Shown here one piece after another: positions 35,258-46,459 of a stretch of 64,000 bases of DNA. Source of the stretch: Leuctra nigra (taxonomy: Eukaryota > Arthropoda > Insecta > Plecoptera > Leuctridae); NCBI GenBank assembly GCA_934045905.1, contig OW203770.1, positions 28,405,259 to 28,469,258 of the forward strand, given 5' to 3'. The notes under the pieces are model-generated. The model did not search any database, had not been told where the DNA came from, and saw only the letters and a program-made list of their open reading frames with translations. Position 1 is the first letter of the stretch; each line of letters opens with the position of its first letter. The translations under genes were made by a program, and so were the position numbers.

Positions 35258-36482
35258 TTTACAAGAAGAAATTTGAGAAAGAGTATGGTCCAGTGAATTG
35301 TCGAGATCAAAAATTCCTAACAGAGAAGCTCACAGAATATAATAAACTCTGTGGAGAGATTCCATCAGCCAGCTGGGAGGTGAGTGAAACGGAGGTCATG
35401 ATCGCCATCTGCACTCCGTTGATGCGTCGTGCACATCGCTTGACTCCCGAAGCCGCGGAAGTAGTTTTCATTGACTCTTCGGGAACGGTCGATCGTGACG
35501 GTCATCGCATCTTCTTGCTGCTGACGCACAACGCGAGTGGGGCAGTGCCGCTTGGTGACTTGATCACGTCATCGGAGTCCAAAGAAACAGTGACCAGAGC
35601 TCTGCAGATGTTGAAGACACTCATCGGAGACGAAGCGTTCTACAACTCCAAGAACGGCCCTTCCATCTTCATGACTGACGACAGCAAAACTGAGAGAAAC
35701 TCTCTGCGGAGTGTTTGGCCCGATGCATCGCTCCTCCTCTGCCTCTTCCACATTCGCCTGGCTGTCTGGCGCTGGCTTCAGCAAGGAAAGAATGCCATCC
35801 TGAAAGCAGACAGAATCAGTTTATACCACAGCTTCAAAGACATCATATACGCGCCCACAGAGAGTGAGGCAATTGACAAATATGAGGAAATGAAGACTGA
35901 TGCTGTTGTTTAGAAGTATAAGAACTCTGTTGAACACATCAGCTCATGGTAAGACAATAATATTTTATTTGGATATAAGAAAGGTAAATGGAATGTAGGT
36001 TTGTTGACAATAAATCAAGTGACAATAGAACAATTTATTGAAGTAGACGTGACTGTTTTGTGATTGTTGGCCGACAATCGCGCGACACCGCATCATTTTC
36101 ATTGTTTTCCAATGTTAAAATCGCGAACCTGAAGCATTTGTGATTAATTAGAACCTTAAGAATCTATCTAGAATGTATAATAATGTTTGTTTAGGTACTG
36201 GGAAAGAAAGGAAGATTGGACACTCTGCTACCGCACTGGCACACTTTCAAGAGGCAATAACACTAATAACTTTGCCGAAGCCGCAATGCGAGTATTAAAA
36301 GATAAAGTGTTTGAGCGCGTAAAAGCTTTTAACCTGGTCCAGATGACGGACTTCGTTCTCACCCGTCTCGAAGGGGATTATGAAAGAAAACTCCTAGACG
36401 CTGCACACAACAGGGGGCTTTACGTATGCACGTGAAAAAGGATTGGCTGTCACCGTCACCATCCATCCTAGAGAACATAGAG
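35258..36482 (+). pseudogene. MULE-type transposase pseudogene, 3' part (two exons)
   Basis: Exon 35258-35948 continues the frame cut at 33967 with YKKKFEKEYG, then the catalytic core. VVFIDSSGTVD holds the first Asp, PSIFMTDDSKTERNSLR the second, and LLLCLFHIRLAVWRWL the conserved His helix. Exon 36195-36482 holds NNTNNFAEAAMRVLKDKVFE with the final acidic residue. The intron 35949-36194 has GT/AG ends (TCATG|GTAAGA; TTTGTTTAG|GTAC) and preserves frame. Defects are an in-frame TAG at 35911-35913 and a one-base shift near 36414 before ENIE and a further donor GAG|GTAAGA at 36483. The family normally cuts and pastes DNA as a DDE transposase. The C-terminal SWIM zinc finger is not found. High GC compared with its neighbours. 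Confidence 0.75.
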
Positions 36483-37255
36483 GTAAGATGCCTCATTGAA
36501 ATAGCAAACTGTAGAGTGTAGGTAAGTAACAGTTTGGTGAAGGAATGTTGAAAGATTTTGACGTTTCTCTGTTTAGAAAACGTATTTTGGTTCCTGGTTA
36601 GAAATTGTATTTATAAGTATCATCAAACAGTTTTATTTGTTTTAGAATGTCAACATAAAATATCAACTACATTGAAATTAGCTGAAATTAGATAATAATT
36701 TATTATGAATTGTTTCTTTGATTTGCTCACTTTCCCAGTGTGTGCATAAATATTTGAAAAATAGGCACCTTGTGATACTTTTGGTTTGAACTCCTGTAAC
36801 TTTTTGATGTTCTTAAGATACCATGGAAATATTAGGATTTAGCATAAAAAATTCAATATCCATGTTGCCAGAGTGGAAGACTTAATAATATGATATGAAG
36901 GGATGTGCGTTGTGAAAAATATCCGACCGAACCGGGGCTCGAACCCGGGACCACTCACTTGCCGGGCGAGAGCTCTACCAACTGAGCTACCCGGTCGGAC
37001 TGACGGACATTAGACACAACGCACTGATGAGGGTTAGAGATCTCCGAGGAGAATGGATTGAAGGTAGAGAATGCTTCTACGAACTGTCATACCACCGGTG
37101 ACGGTGCACTTGCGTGCGCAACCCTCTTTTACTCGACTTAACGAGTTGCTTTTAGCGACCAGAATCACCTGAAAATGTATGAAAAGTGTATACACACCAC
37201 TGTAGTATGGAAATAAGAGTAATAAGGTATTTTATTACTTATATATAGATTATTA
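36483..37255. other. Gene-free stretch with a tRNA-like sequence
   Basis: AT-rich DNA after the MULE remnant. It contains the tRNA-like hairpin annotated at 36924-36996; nothing else recognisable. Confidence 0.5.
36924..36996 (-). tRNA. tRNA-like sequence (anticodon GGC by position), probably pseudo-tRNA or SINE head
   Basis: A 73-nt cloverleaf can be drawn on the minus strand. The acceptor is GACCGGG/TTCGGTC (two G-U pairs), D-arm GCTC AGTTGGTA GAGC, anticodon stem CTCGC/GTGAG with loop CCGGCAA, and T-arm CCGGG TTCGAGC CCCGG. Both Pol III boxes are good. The loop has C instead of U before the anticodon, and GGC for alanine is not the usual eukaryotic anticodon (AGC), so a working tRNA is unlikely. 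It is enclosed by GTGCGTTGTG (36906) and ACAACGCAC (37015), an inverted repeat. Confidence 0.45.
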
Positions 37256-38365
37256 AGCGAGCGGAGCGAGCGTCTCCACTTGAAACTTATGGCTCGAATC
37301 TCTGTTTTTTTTTGTGTGTGTTTATTTGTGCATTTGGCGTCTCCTGCCAAACGAAGTAATGGATCAGGCCAATTTTTTCACACAACTTAAATTACTATTC
37401 TCGTTATGGTCAAAATGATTTTCAGCAAGTTCGCTCCATTGGTTGCATCGTAAACTTGATGTGTATAGTTATAGTTAGCTTGGCAATGGGGATAAAGGAA
37501 ACTCTGTGTATATAACTGCAATAGTTTGACCGATCATAACCAAATTTTGCAAGGTCTGTGTACCAGCATTATAAGTGATTTTTTACAAATCTGTAATGAG
37601 CTTCAAGAGTAATAGACATTTTACTGACATTTGTATACTTAATTTAAAACGGCATATAGCCACACCACCATTTGACCTATCAAATGGTCTTTGATTAATC
37701 TGATCAATCAAACTCATATTTTGCATGGTCGTTCAGACCAACATTGTCTCTTATTTTACAAATTTTCAGCCCTACCAGTCAAGAACAAAGATGCACTTAT
37801 TGACAGTTTTAATAACTGTCAGAAATGACATTTCAAAACAGAAATTCCACTGCATTCTGGGTTGCTCTATGTAGCAAAGCAAAGTTTATAGATGGGCTAT
37901 TATCAATATCAATGTAAGACAGATTCTTTTATTAGTGGATCATATTGCAATACATAATGTAGTCAAAATGTAATGTAGGTATTTCATATACATAGGTATA
38001 GGTATACCTTATCTAAAATAATTTTATTTACGATATGGATTGTGTTTCACAGTTATGAAAACAACGTTTTGACTAGATAGCATCATATTTTACACATTTT
38101 TAGCCCAATCGGTCAAGAATTTACAGACTTATTGCTGTTTTAAGTGTTTGAATATCTGTCCAAAGAGATTGATGGAAAAATATCAGTACAATAATCTGTT
38201 ATTTAATTGATCCAGAGTGTTTATGAAAAGTTGCATGGAAAATTGGTAATAATTAATAAATAATGTATAGTTAGTTATCTTTGATTGAATGGATCGTGCT
38301 ATGATTGGCGATGTCGTGCGTGTCGGTGCTCGCTCATCAACGCGTTACACCGAGCGTTTTCCTAG
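37256..38365 (-). mobile_element. Family B Helentron-like element, copy B5
   Basis: The 3' hairpin AAGCGAGCGGAGCGAGCG lies at 37256-37273 and the 5' end (minus) is ACTAGGAAAACGCTCGGTG at 38347-38365. The 5' 720 bp (37640-38365) are almost identical to 43918-44640 of B7. It faces B6 head to head across 38366-38823. Confidence 0.65.
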
Positions 38366-38384
38366 TTAAATAGATTATTTCTTA

Positions 38385-38600
38385 TATAGCTGTTTAGGGC
38401 GCAAAGAATGGCGACTTGCGACTTGCACTTGCGTTGCAGCGCGGGCGAAGGCCGAGGCATGACGTCACTTACGGATAACGTCACACATGGCTCGCTTCCT
38501 ATTGGCTTATTGTTCATACCATTTGAACAACCGACTTGCAATTCTATTCTCGCGCCCCGGAGCACCCACGTATTCGGAGCCACTGCATTGTTGTGATGTG
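38385..38600. promoter_or_regulatory. CpG-rich promoter-like patch
   Basis: A GC/CpG-rich island of about 200 bp in AT-rich DNA. It holds TGACGTCACTTACGG (CRE plus degenerate ETS), a second AACGTCAC, and inverted CCAAT (CTATTGG, near 38500). No gene start is recognised on either side, so promoter function is only suggested. Confidence 0.25.
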
Positions 38601-38823
38601 TAAAGTTGCCCTGCAATCTGCTCAAATGTAAGACGATCTCGGCCGGACGCGTTAAGAATTTTACCTTTGGTATTGTATGCCATTAGTAACTATGTTATTA
38701 ATAAAATGTAAGTAAAGAGTGAAGACCATTATTATTAATTATTGAATATACAATTTTTTTATTGTGTTGTGAAAAGAGTTATAATTGTATTTATCACGTG
38801 TTCACAGTTCATATGTATTATGT

Positions 38824-39916
38824 ACTAGGAAAACGCTCCGTGAAACGCGTTGATGAGCGAGCACCGGACACGTGCGCAAACATAGAACCGAAGATGCGTT
38901 AACACATTGAAAACATTAATACACGTTTTAACGTTATTAAACCTAGATTAAACGTTAAACAGTTCTACCTAGTTTAGAAACGGAATGAATCCAATGTTCC
39001 ACAATTACAATAAGACAATGTAGTGTTTTAAACTGAATGAATCAAACATTTAAAAAAAATTAGCATCCTTCAAGGAAATGTCAGGCTAGACAGAAGCTCA
39101 GAAACGGAATGAATCCAACGTTTTCACAAGTAGGTACCTATTGGTAGAAGAAGACTATTAAGAAATGAAATATCAATGTTCTGACAAAAACTCTCGGTAA
39201 ATAATGTTCACCTGCTACCTATGAAAGCGGGGAAACTTTACTAAAACCTTCACAAAGAACACCAAATTCCCAAACTTTTTAACGAAAATAAGCAAAATGC
39301 TGGAGAGATTTGAAATGACATGATCACAAGAAGAGAACAAACGCCACTCTATGAAACACACAGGAAGCACGGCCATCAGAACTACGAATTGCCAAAAGTT
39401 CATCAAGGTCCTTAGTTTTGCGAAAACTTGAAATGATCTGTTTGGAAATACGTTCTATATTGAATTATTAAAATATTATCTACCCAATCAACAGCATCTA
39501 AACACACTGGTACATAAAGCAAATCTGATTCAATTGTAGTGGAAAAACATTACTTTTTAATACTTAATTTCTGACAGCTATTTAAAATGTAAGTAAGTTC
39601 GTACATTCTCAGCTGATTGGGATGAAAATTTGTAAAATAAGAGACAATGTTGAAGAGACAATATGAGTTTGATTACATTTATCGAAGACCATTTTCATTT
39701 TTCAACCTATCAGGAGATATTTATTTTACCAATGACCAATGAATGGATGTAAAAAAAAAATGGGTCTGCAAACAGAGAATGTGTGCAAAATTTCAGGTCG
39801 CTCGGTGAAACGGTGCGACTTTTATTGCTCCAGTTAACAGATAAAAGTAAAAAAATAATAAAAAAAAAGAGGTCCGTGTCAAAAGAGTCAAAAGGAGACG
39901 CTCGCTTCGCTCGCTC
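38824..39916 (+). mobile_element. Family B Helentron-like element, copy B6
   Basis: Starts ACTAGGAAAACGCTCCGTG with GCGTTGATGAGCGAGCACC, and ends AGGTCCGTGTCAAAAGAGTC plus the hairpin GCTCGCTTCGCTCGCTC. Two related segments (around 38945 and 39110, AGAAACGGAATGAATCCAA) indicate an internal duplication. No coding frame of note. Confidence 0.65.
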
Positions 39917-40183
39917 AATTACAAATAACTGACAAAGTAAAAGAACATATGCATTATCAATAAAATGTTTAAACTAAAAAAAACATTTCTGTCCACTCGT
40001 TATACCAGTTGCAATTAAGATGATTTGCCAAAAGTATTCTACTCACTTCTTTATTCTTCCTCGTTGTCTGATGAGTCGTCGTCAGAAGAAGAAACTAGTT
40101 CCAGTTGATCATATTGGTCGGACAATGTCTAAGATCAAACCGATATTAGAAACACGTCCAGTTCATTCACTGTTCAAGCTTAA

Positions 40184-40369
40184 AGCCCCATTTACACGGA
40201 GCAATTTCTTGAACAACTTCTGTGTCACTCCCATTTTTTATACAATTTTATATTTACACGCAACTTTCTGTCACAGAACTTAAAACATGTTCTAATATCC
40301 ATTCAAGAAGTGTGACACAGAAGTGTGGTACAGAAGTTGTACAAGAAACTGCACCGTGTAAATGGGGCT
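40184..40369. mobile_element. MITE, TTTACACGG type, second copy
   Basis: Termini AGCCCCATTTACACGG (40184-40199) and CCGTGTAAATGGGGCT (40354-40369) are perfect inverse complements. Inner GAACAACTTCTGTG and its variants match the element at 5717-5920. It abuts the next palindromic element with no spacer. Confidence 0.7.
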
Positions 40370-40370
40370 A

Positions 40371-40815
40371 AGAGGCCTGGGGACGGCTGGCAATTTGTAG
40401 CCGTCGATGTCATTAGCGGGTCTAGAAGGGAAGAAATAGGGTTTACTCTACTGTTCATAGCAACCCTACCAATACAGTTAGCGACCTGCGGTTTTCACTG
40501 GTTGTACAGAAGAGATGCATATAGCCTATAGGGATGCCATTGAATGGATATTTTAAAAGTTACTCATATTCCTCATTATTGGGACTCATACGTGCACATT
40601 TTGGGATAATTTGTGCAATATGTGTCATAATAATAATAAACAATCCAAATGACTTTTTAATTATCCATTCAATAGCAACACTAGATGCATGTTTTCTGTA
40701 CTAACCAGTGAAAACCGCAGGTCGCTAACTGTATTGGTATGGTTGCTATGAACAGTATTTCCCCCACTGCCACAAAATGCCAGCTGCCACAAAATGCCAG
40801 CCTCCCCAGGCCTCT
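40371..40815. mobile_element. Palindromic element P5
   Basis: Outer AGAGGCCTGGGGA and TCCCCAGGCCTCT. The arms of about 175 bp continue through GGCTGGCA and CTATGAACAGTA-type blocks and CCAGTGAAAACCGCAGGTCG, with a centre near 40600. The small open frames on both strands are arm images of each other. Confidence 0.65.
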
Positions 40816-41143
40816 CAAACAAGCATTCGCTATTGTGCTGACAATGTGTAATATACTAAATCCAGAAATAAATTTATCCAAAACAACTAAAAATGCTGAC
40901 CATGTTATGAAAATGGAATAGATTGCAATTTCTGTGTAATAGATATTATAAAGATTACAATTATTTAAAATGTTTGTGTGCAATTTAATTATAATAACCC
41001 ATTTATGATTATTCAATATTGTTGATGAATCGTCCTGTAATATAAAACTATTGATCTACGAGGTAATGCAATTGGAAAAGATTAAAGATAGTTTCTAGAC
41101 AAATTATATTATGATATATACAATTTGGTTGCGAAATGGTGTT

Positions 41144-44100
41144 AGGCGAGGAAAAACAGAGCTCTATCTCGTCAAATAAAGAAGTTTGCTTCCACTTTGG
41201 TATAACAGGCTGAATTTTTTACCACGTGTCAGCAACTGTTCAAAGGTCATTCTATCCCAAAATTCTCCAAAATACTCTTGTCGGAACAACCCCCCAAAAG
41301 TTATGGAACCACCCCAAAAATGCAAATCTCCTAATGTTACTATTTGATTAGCATTAGTCCTTAATATATCTATAAAGCATTTTAAAATTTAAAAAAAATT
41401 CAGGTAGGTGTATACATATGTGGTCTACACTATAAAGTTGTAAAATTTGCATTTTTGTCTTAATAAATAGTCATTACTTGCAAAAAATGGAACCCCAAAC
41501 GCTTAAATTGACACATTGTCCGCGCGTCGATTGTTACTGTGACCATAATTATCAACGGAAAAAGCTCCAACTAGTTTCATTCGATAGATGTATTCATTGG
41601 CTACAAGGAAAAAAATACAAACCCACCAAAACGTAAACTTCGTCGCATTGATTTTGCAAAAAACGCCGAGCGAAATCTTTGCTGCCAAAAGTGAAAACTT
41701 GACATAATGCCATAATTTTGCAGAATATGATAGAATAGATCTCAAATATAAGTAGGATTAACTTATATTCGCCTTAAAGGGTGGTATTAAATAATTGTTG
41801 ATGAAGTACCTACCCCTAAAGGTGCATTTTATACTTTTAAGGCCAAAAAATTGTGATTTGCCTCCGGCTTTGTCCGCCATTTTCAAGTTTGTGACCCTCT
41901 CTTTGAAGATAGACTATATGTTAAAGCGACAAAGTTGTAGAGAATTTAATTCTCTTTAAGAATTATGGGCCACTTTTTTTGAAATATCTTATCTCCTAGA
42001 AGTTATGAGAGGTTATGTTTGTGTGAAAGTTTCATATTTATCTGAATTTCTATACATCAGCGAAATTCTGAAATTGAAATCCACTCATAACATCTAGGAA
42101 ATAGCATAAGTTAAAAATCGTGGTTGATGCTTTCTAAAGAGCATTAAATTCTCCACAACTTTGTCGTTTCAACTTATAGTCTATCTTCAACGAGACGGTC
42201 ACAAACTTGAAAATACGATTTTATTGGCTGATCCTTCCCCTTAATACATTTCTCAACGAAACTACACATTTTTATATAAAACTCATATATTGTATCCAAA
42301 ATAATGTCCCCAAGGTTAAAATAGGGTTCAAATTAAAGCATCCCCTAAAGATTTAAATACAAACAATTTTAGATGGTTTAAAAGCTTGACTTCAATTCTA
42401 AAGCTACTACCATAACGTGTGTTTTGCGCGTGGTGGTATGCTAAACTCTGATGCTCGCGCAGGGTTTGAGAAGATTGTCAAATAATCTGGTTAAATTATA
42501 TTATAGATCATCCCTCGTCATTTCACACTATCAGTACACTTTCCCTTGTTACCTGTCGTCGCTTTTAAATTCTCTACAACTTTGTCGCTTTAACATATAG
42601 TCTATCTTCAAAGAGAGGGCACAAACTTGAAAATGGCGGACAAAGCCGGAGGCAAATCACAATTTTTTGGCCTTAAAAGTATAAAATGCACCTTTAGGGG
42701 TAGGTACTTAATCAACAATTATTTTATACCACCCTTTAAGGCGAATATAAGTTAATCCTACTTATATTTGAGATCAAGTCTATCATATTCTGCAAAATTA
42801 TGGCATTATGTCAAGTTTTCACTTTTGGCAGCAAAGATTTCGCTCGGCGTTTTTTGCAAAATCAATGCGACGAAGTTTACGTTTTGGTGGGTTTGTATTT
42901 TTTTCCTTGTAGCCAATGAATACATCTATCGAATGAAACTAGTTGGAGCTTTTTCCGTTGATAATTATGGTCACAGTAACAATCGACGCGCGGACAATGT
43001 GTCAATTTAAACGTTTAGGGTTCCATTTTTTGCAAATAATGACTATTTATTAAGACAAAAATGCAAATTTTACAACTTTATAGTGTAGACCACATAAGTA
43101 TACACCTACCTGAATTTTTTTTTAATTTTAAAATGTATTTGAGCGAGCGTAGCGAGCGTCACCACGGTACTCTTATGGCACTTTCTCTGTGTGTTTTTTT
43201 GTTGTTTTTTTTGCCTGCACTGCCCAGGTCAAACCGCACAACCAATCGATCTGAAATTTTGTACACATACTAACGTAATCTATGCGATCCCTGGGATCTT
43301 TTCTGAACGAGATCCTGTGATTGGTTCAAATTTTATAAAAATTATCTTTCGATTGGTTGGTTCGATCAATTTGAAATTTAGCAAAGTTATTGCAACCAAT
43401 ATTGTACCCAATCAAAAAATAATTCAGCCAAATCCTCCAATTGGTTCAAATTTGAAACCATTTTTCCTGTGATTTTTGAAATTTAAACTGGAACCGATTG
43501 ACCGACCAACTAAAAACTTCGCATGGTCATTGGTACCAACATTTAAGGTATTTTTGCCAATTTTCACTCTAATCCGTCGTTATTTTCAAAAGTTTTTGTA
43601 ATTTTAGGGACATTTTGCGTGTTGGCTGTCAAATTCACGGCGACTTCGAATCTACAAGGCAAGGTAGTTAGAGCAGAAAGTTTTAAACGATATGAAACTA
43701 ATAATGACCGTTCAACAGATTGATCTGATATTGTGTACACACACTACATATCATATCATATGGGTGGTCCCAGGTATATTTTTTGAACGAAATCCTGTGA
43801 TTTTTGAAAATTAACAAGGAACCGTTCAATCATAAAGGTTTAATCGATCAACTTAAAACTTAGCAAGGATTGGCAACTTAAAACTTAGCAAGGATTGGCA
43901 CCAATATTTTTCATTTGTATACTTAATTTAAAACGGCCTATAGCCACACCACCATTTGACCTATCAAATGGTCTTCGATTAATCTGATCAATCAAACTCA
44001 TATTTTGCATGGTCGTTCAGACCAACATTGTCTCTTATTTTACAAATTTTCAGCCCTACCAGTCAAGAACATAGATGCACTTATTGACAGTTTTAATAAC

Positions 44101-44862
44101 TGTCAGAAATGACATTTCAAAACAGAAATTCCACTGCATTCTGTGTTGCTCTATGTAGCAAAGCAAAGTTTATAGATGGCTATTCGCAATATCAAGTAAG
44201 ACAGATTCTTTTCTTAGTTGATCATATTGCAATACATAATGTAGTTAAAATGTAATGTAGGTATTTCATATACATAGGTATAGGTATACCTTATCTAAAA
44301 TAATTTATTTTACGATATGGATTGTGTTTCACAGTTATGAAAACGACGTTTTGACTAGATAACATCATATTTTACACATTTCCAGCACAATCGGTCAAGA
44401 ATTTACAGACTTATTGCTGTTTTAAATGTTTGAATATCTGTCCAAAGAGATTGATGGAAAAATATCAGTACAATAATCTGTTATTTAATTGATCCAGAGT
44501 GTTTATGAAAAGTTGCAAGGAAAATTGGTAATAAATAATGTATAGTAAGTTATCTTTGATTGAATGGATCGTGCTTGATTGACGATGTCGTGCGTGTCGG
44601 TGCTCGCTCATCATCGCGTTACACCGAGCGTTTTCCTAGTATAGATATATTAAGGACTAGTGCTAATCAAATATTAACATTAAGAGATTTGCATTTTTGG
44701 GGGGGGGTTCCATAATTTTTTGGGGGTTGTTCCGACAAGAATATTTTGGGGAATTTTGGGATAGAATGACCTTTGAACAGTTGCTGACACGTGGTAAAAA
44801 ATTCAGCCTGTTATACCAAAGTGGAAGCAAATTTTTAAATATTGCCTCTACTTTCCTCGCCT
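41144..44862. mobile_element. Giant palindromic element P3, right arm split by B7
   Basis: The left arm (41144-42230) and right arm (about 42540-43140 plus 44641-44862) are inverse complements. Ends are AGGCGAGGAAA and TTTCCTCGCCT. An 80-codon frame appears in both arms (41503-41745 minus, 42768-43010 plus) differing at one residue, but only because the DNA arms are nearly identical. The right arm was interrupted by a 1.5-kb family B copy. An element near the centre, about 50 bp including AACTTTGTCGCTTTAACAT, is shared with P1. No transposase. Confidence 0.7.
43141..44640 (-). mobile_element. Family B Helentron-like element, copy B7 (mosaic)
   Basis: Ends are set by the intact site in the opposite arm of P3. 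The left arm has AATGCTTTATAGATATATTA (as complement), while the right arm has AAATGTATTT, the element, then ATAGATATATTA. In its own orientation it runs ACTAGGAAAACG...GCTCGCTC with no target duplication. The 3' half resembles B4, the 5' half (43918-44640) is nearly identical to B5, and the junction has a 26-bp direct duplication ending in AGCAAGGATTGGCA (43855-43905). Confidence 0.75.
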
Positions 44863-45834
44863 ATGTATTGTCCCCTTGGTGTACTATGGTGTAAGACAGA
44901 TCTTGCCCAAGATATTTAATGCATGCATTATATAGAAAGATTGCCAAGGGATGGAATGGAAACTTGCTTATAATCAGTTCAATCTTCAAGAAAGAAACGA
45001 GATTGGACTGCGCCAGAACTACAGGAGAATAGTGAATATGGAAAAGTTATTTATGCAATTAAAATAAAATTGCAACATTGCATTTGCAAAATAACAACAT
45101 TAGTCCTAAGAAAATTGATTTCATTTGAGCAACATATGTGTCACTTTTTTTAATCTCAAAAGTGTACATTTTCATTCATAAATATAAAATTAAAAATCAT
45201 TGGTAATTTTGGTGGGAAAACGCCATTTCGGCGAGTGATGACATATATTATTATATTTGAGAACAAGAAACTCACCCAGGAATAAATATAAACCAATATT
45301 ATTACAAATACTGGTATGAGACTCTTCAAATATTCCATTGAGACTCTGTCAATCGAGTTTGACATTCTAGTTGGTTTCTGGAACAATAAAACAAAATACA
45401 ATTTCCCACAATGTTCTCAATAATCACAACACTCGATAAGAAAGAATGTCACGTGCATTTTATTGCAGTAAATAATCACAGATGCAATGACATTCATAAA
45501 AATCAATGTCAATGTCATGTCAATGTCAATGTCAATGTCATGTCAATGTCATCAATGTTATGAGAAATTTTGGCATGTGAGGAGAATCAGGACATAGATG
45601 GCATTTTCTAGTCTCCAACAATGTGTTACCATGTTACCATGGATAATACATTGTTGCCATGGCTGTATTGAAACTATGACGTCAAGGTAAATTTACATAT
45701 TTTACGATTATAAGATTTTGATCAGTCATTGAAATTAATTCCTTGAAAACTATTCATCCTTAAACAACATAATATATAAAACCGTCTGTGTTCGGGCACA
45801 TCTCAACTGTTATCAAATAACAACTATTCTGAAA
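44863..45834. other. Gene-free stretch with a short hexamer array
   Basis: A (TCAATG)n-type run with variants lies at about 45505-45560. No gene, RNA or other element recognised in the rest. Confidence 0.5.
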
Positions 45835-46060
45835 TCTAGTGGAGCGGTGGCTCCACTCAGCCAAGTCGTACGGCGCGCACGCTTCCACACAACCTATTCC
45901 ATAATGCTTGACTCAAATATATAAATGCAGTGGACCTGAACAACACTTTCACAACAACCATCGTAGTAGGATTTTGGGCCATAATTGATCTTACAAATGT
46001 GAAATAACCCACTGTTGCGAAATATTCAAGTATTTTCATTATTTAATTAATACATTTACC
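45835..46060 (-). mobile_element. Family A solo 3' end, copy A6
   Basis: TCTAGTGGAGCGGTGGCTCC hairpin end, then the subterminal CAGCCAAGTCGTACGGCGCG and a diverged tail (CCACTGTTGCGAAATATTC). The 5' part with motif array and palindrome is missing. Confidence 0.6.
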
Positions 46061-46069
46061 AAATTAAGG

Positions 46070-46425
46070 GAACAGAGAAAGATCGATGATAGGTAAAACG
46101 ATTTTTGTTGAAGTTTTAAAAATCACAAGATAGATGGTTTTAAATTTACCAATAGGAGGATTTGGCTGAAACAGTGTAAGATTGGGGACAATGTTGGTTG
46201 CAATGAATTTGCAAAAATACAAATTGATTCGACCAACCAACCAACCAACCAACCAACCAACCAACCAACCAAACGAATGATAATTGTTTAAAATTTGAAC
46301 CAATCACAGGATCCCGTTCAAAATCGTTCACAACGACAGCTTATATTACGTTAGTATATGTGCAAAATTTCAGATCGATTGGTTGTGCGGTTTGACCTGG
46401 GCAATCTATAGGCAAAAAAAAAAAG
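46070..46425 (+). mobile_element. Family B internal fragment with (CCAA)n expansion
   Basis: Matches family B interior (AAATCACAAGATAG..., GGGGACAATGTTGG, GCAAAATTTCAGATCGATTG) in the orientation of B2/B3 but lacks both diagnostic ends. An expanded (CCAA)n run occupies 46233-46273, where other copies have only one or two CCAA units. Confidence 0.55.
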
Positions 46426-46459
46426 GAGTGAGGCTAATTTTCTTGTTCTTCAAGAAGTA

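Noticed and set aside
41503..43010. A conserved 80-residue protein present twice
   Set aside because: The two frames are the two arms of one palindrome, so identity reflects DNA duplication rather than selection on protein.
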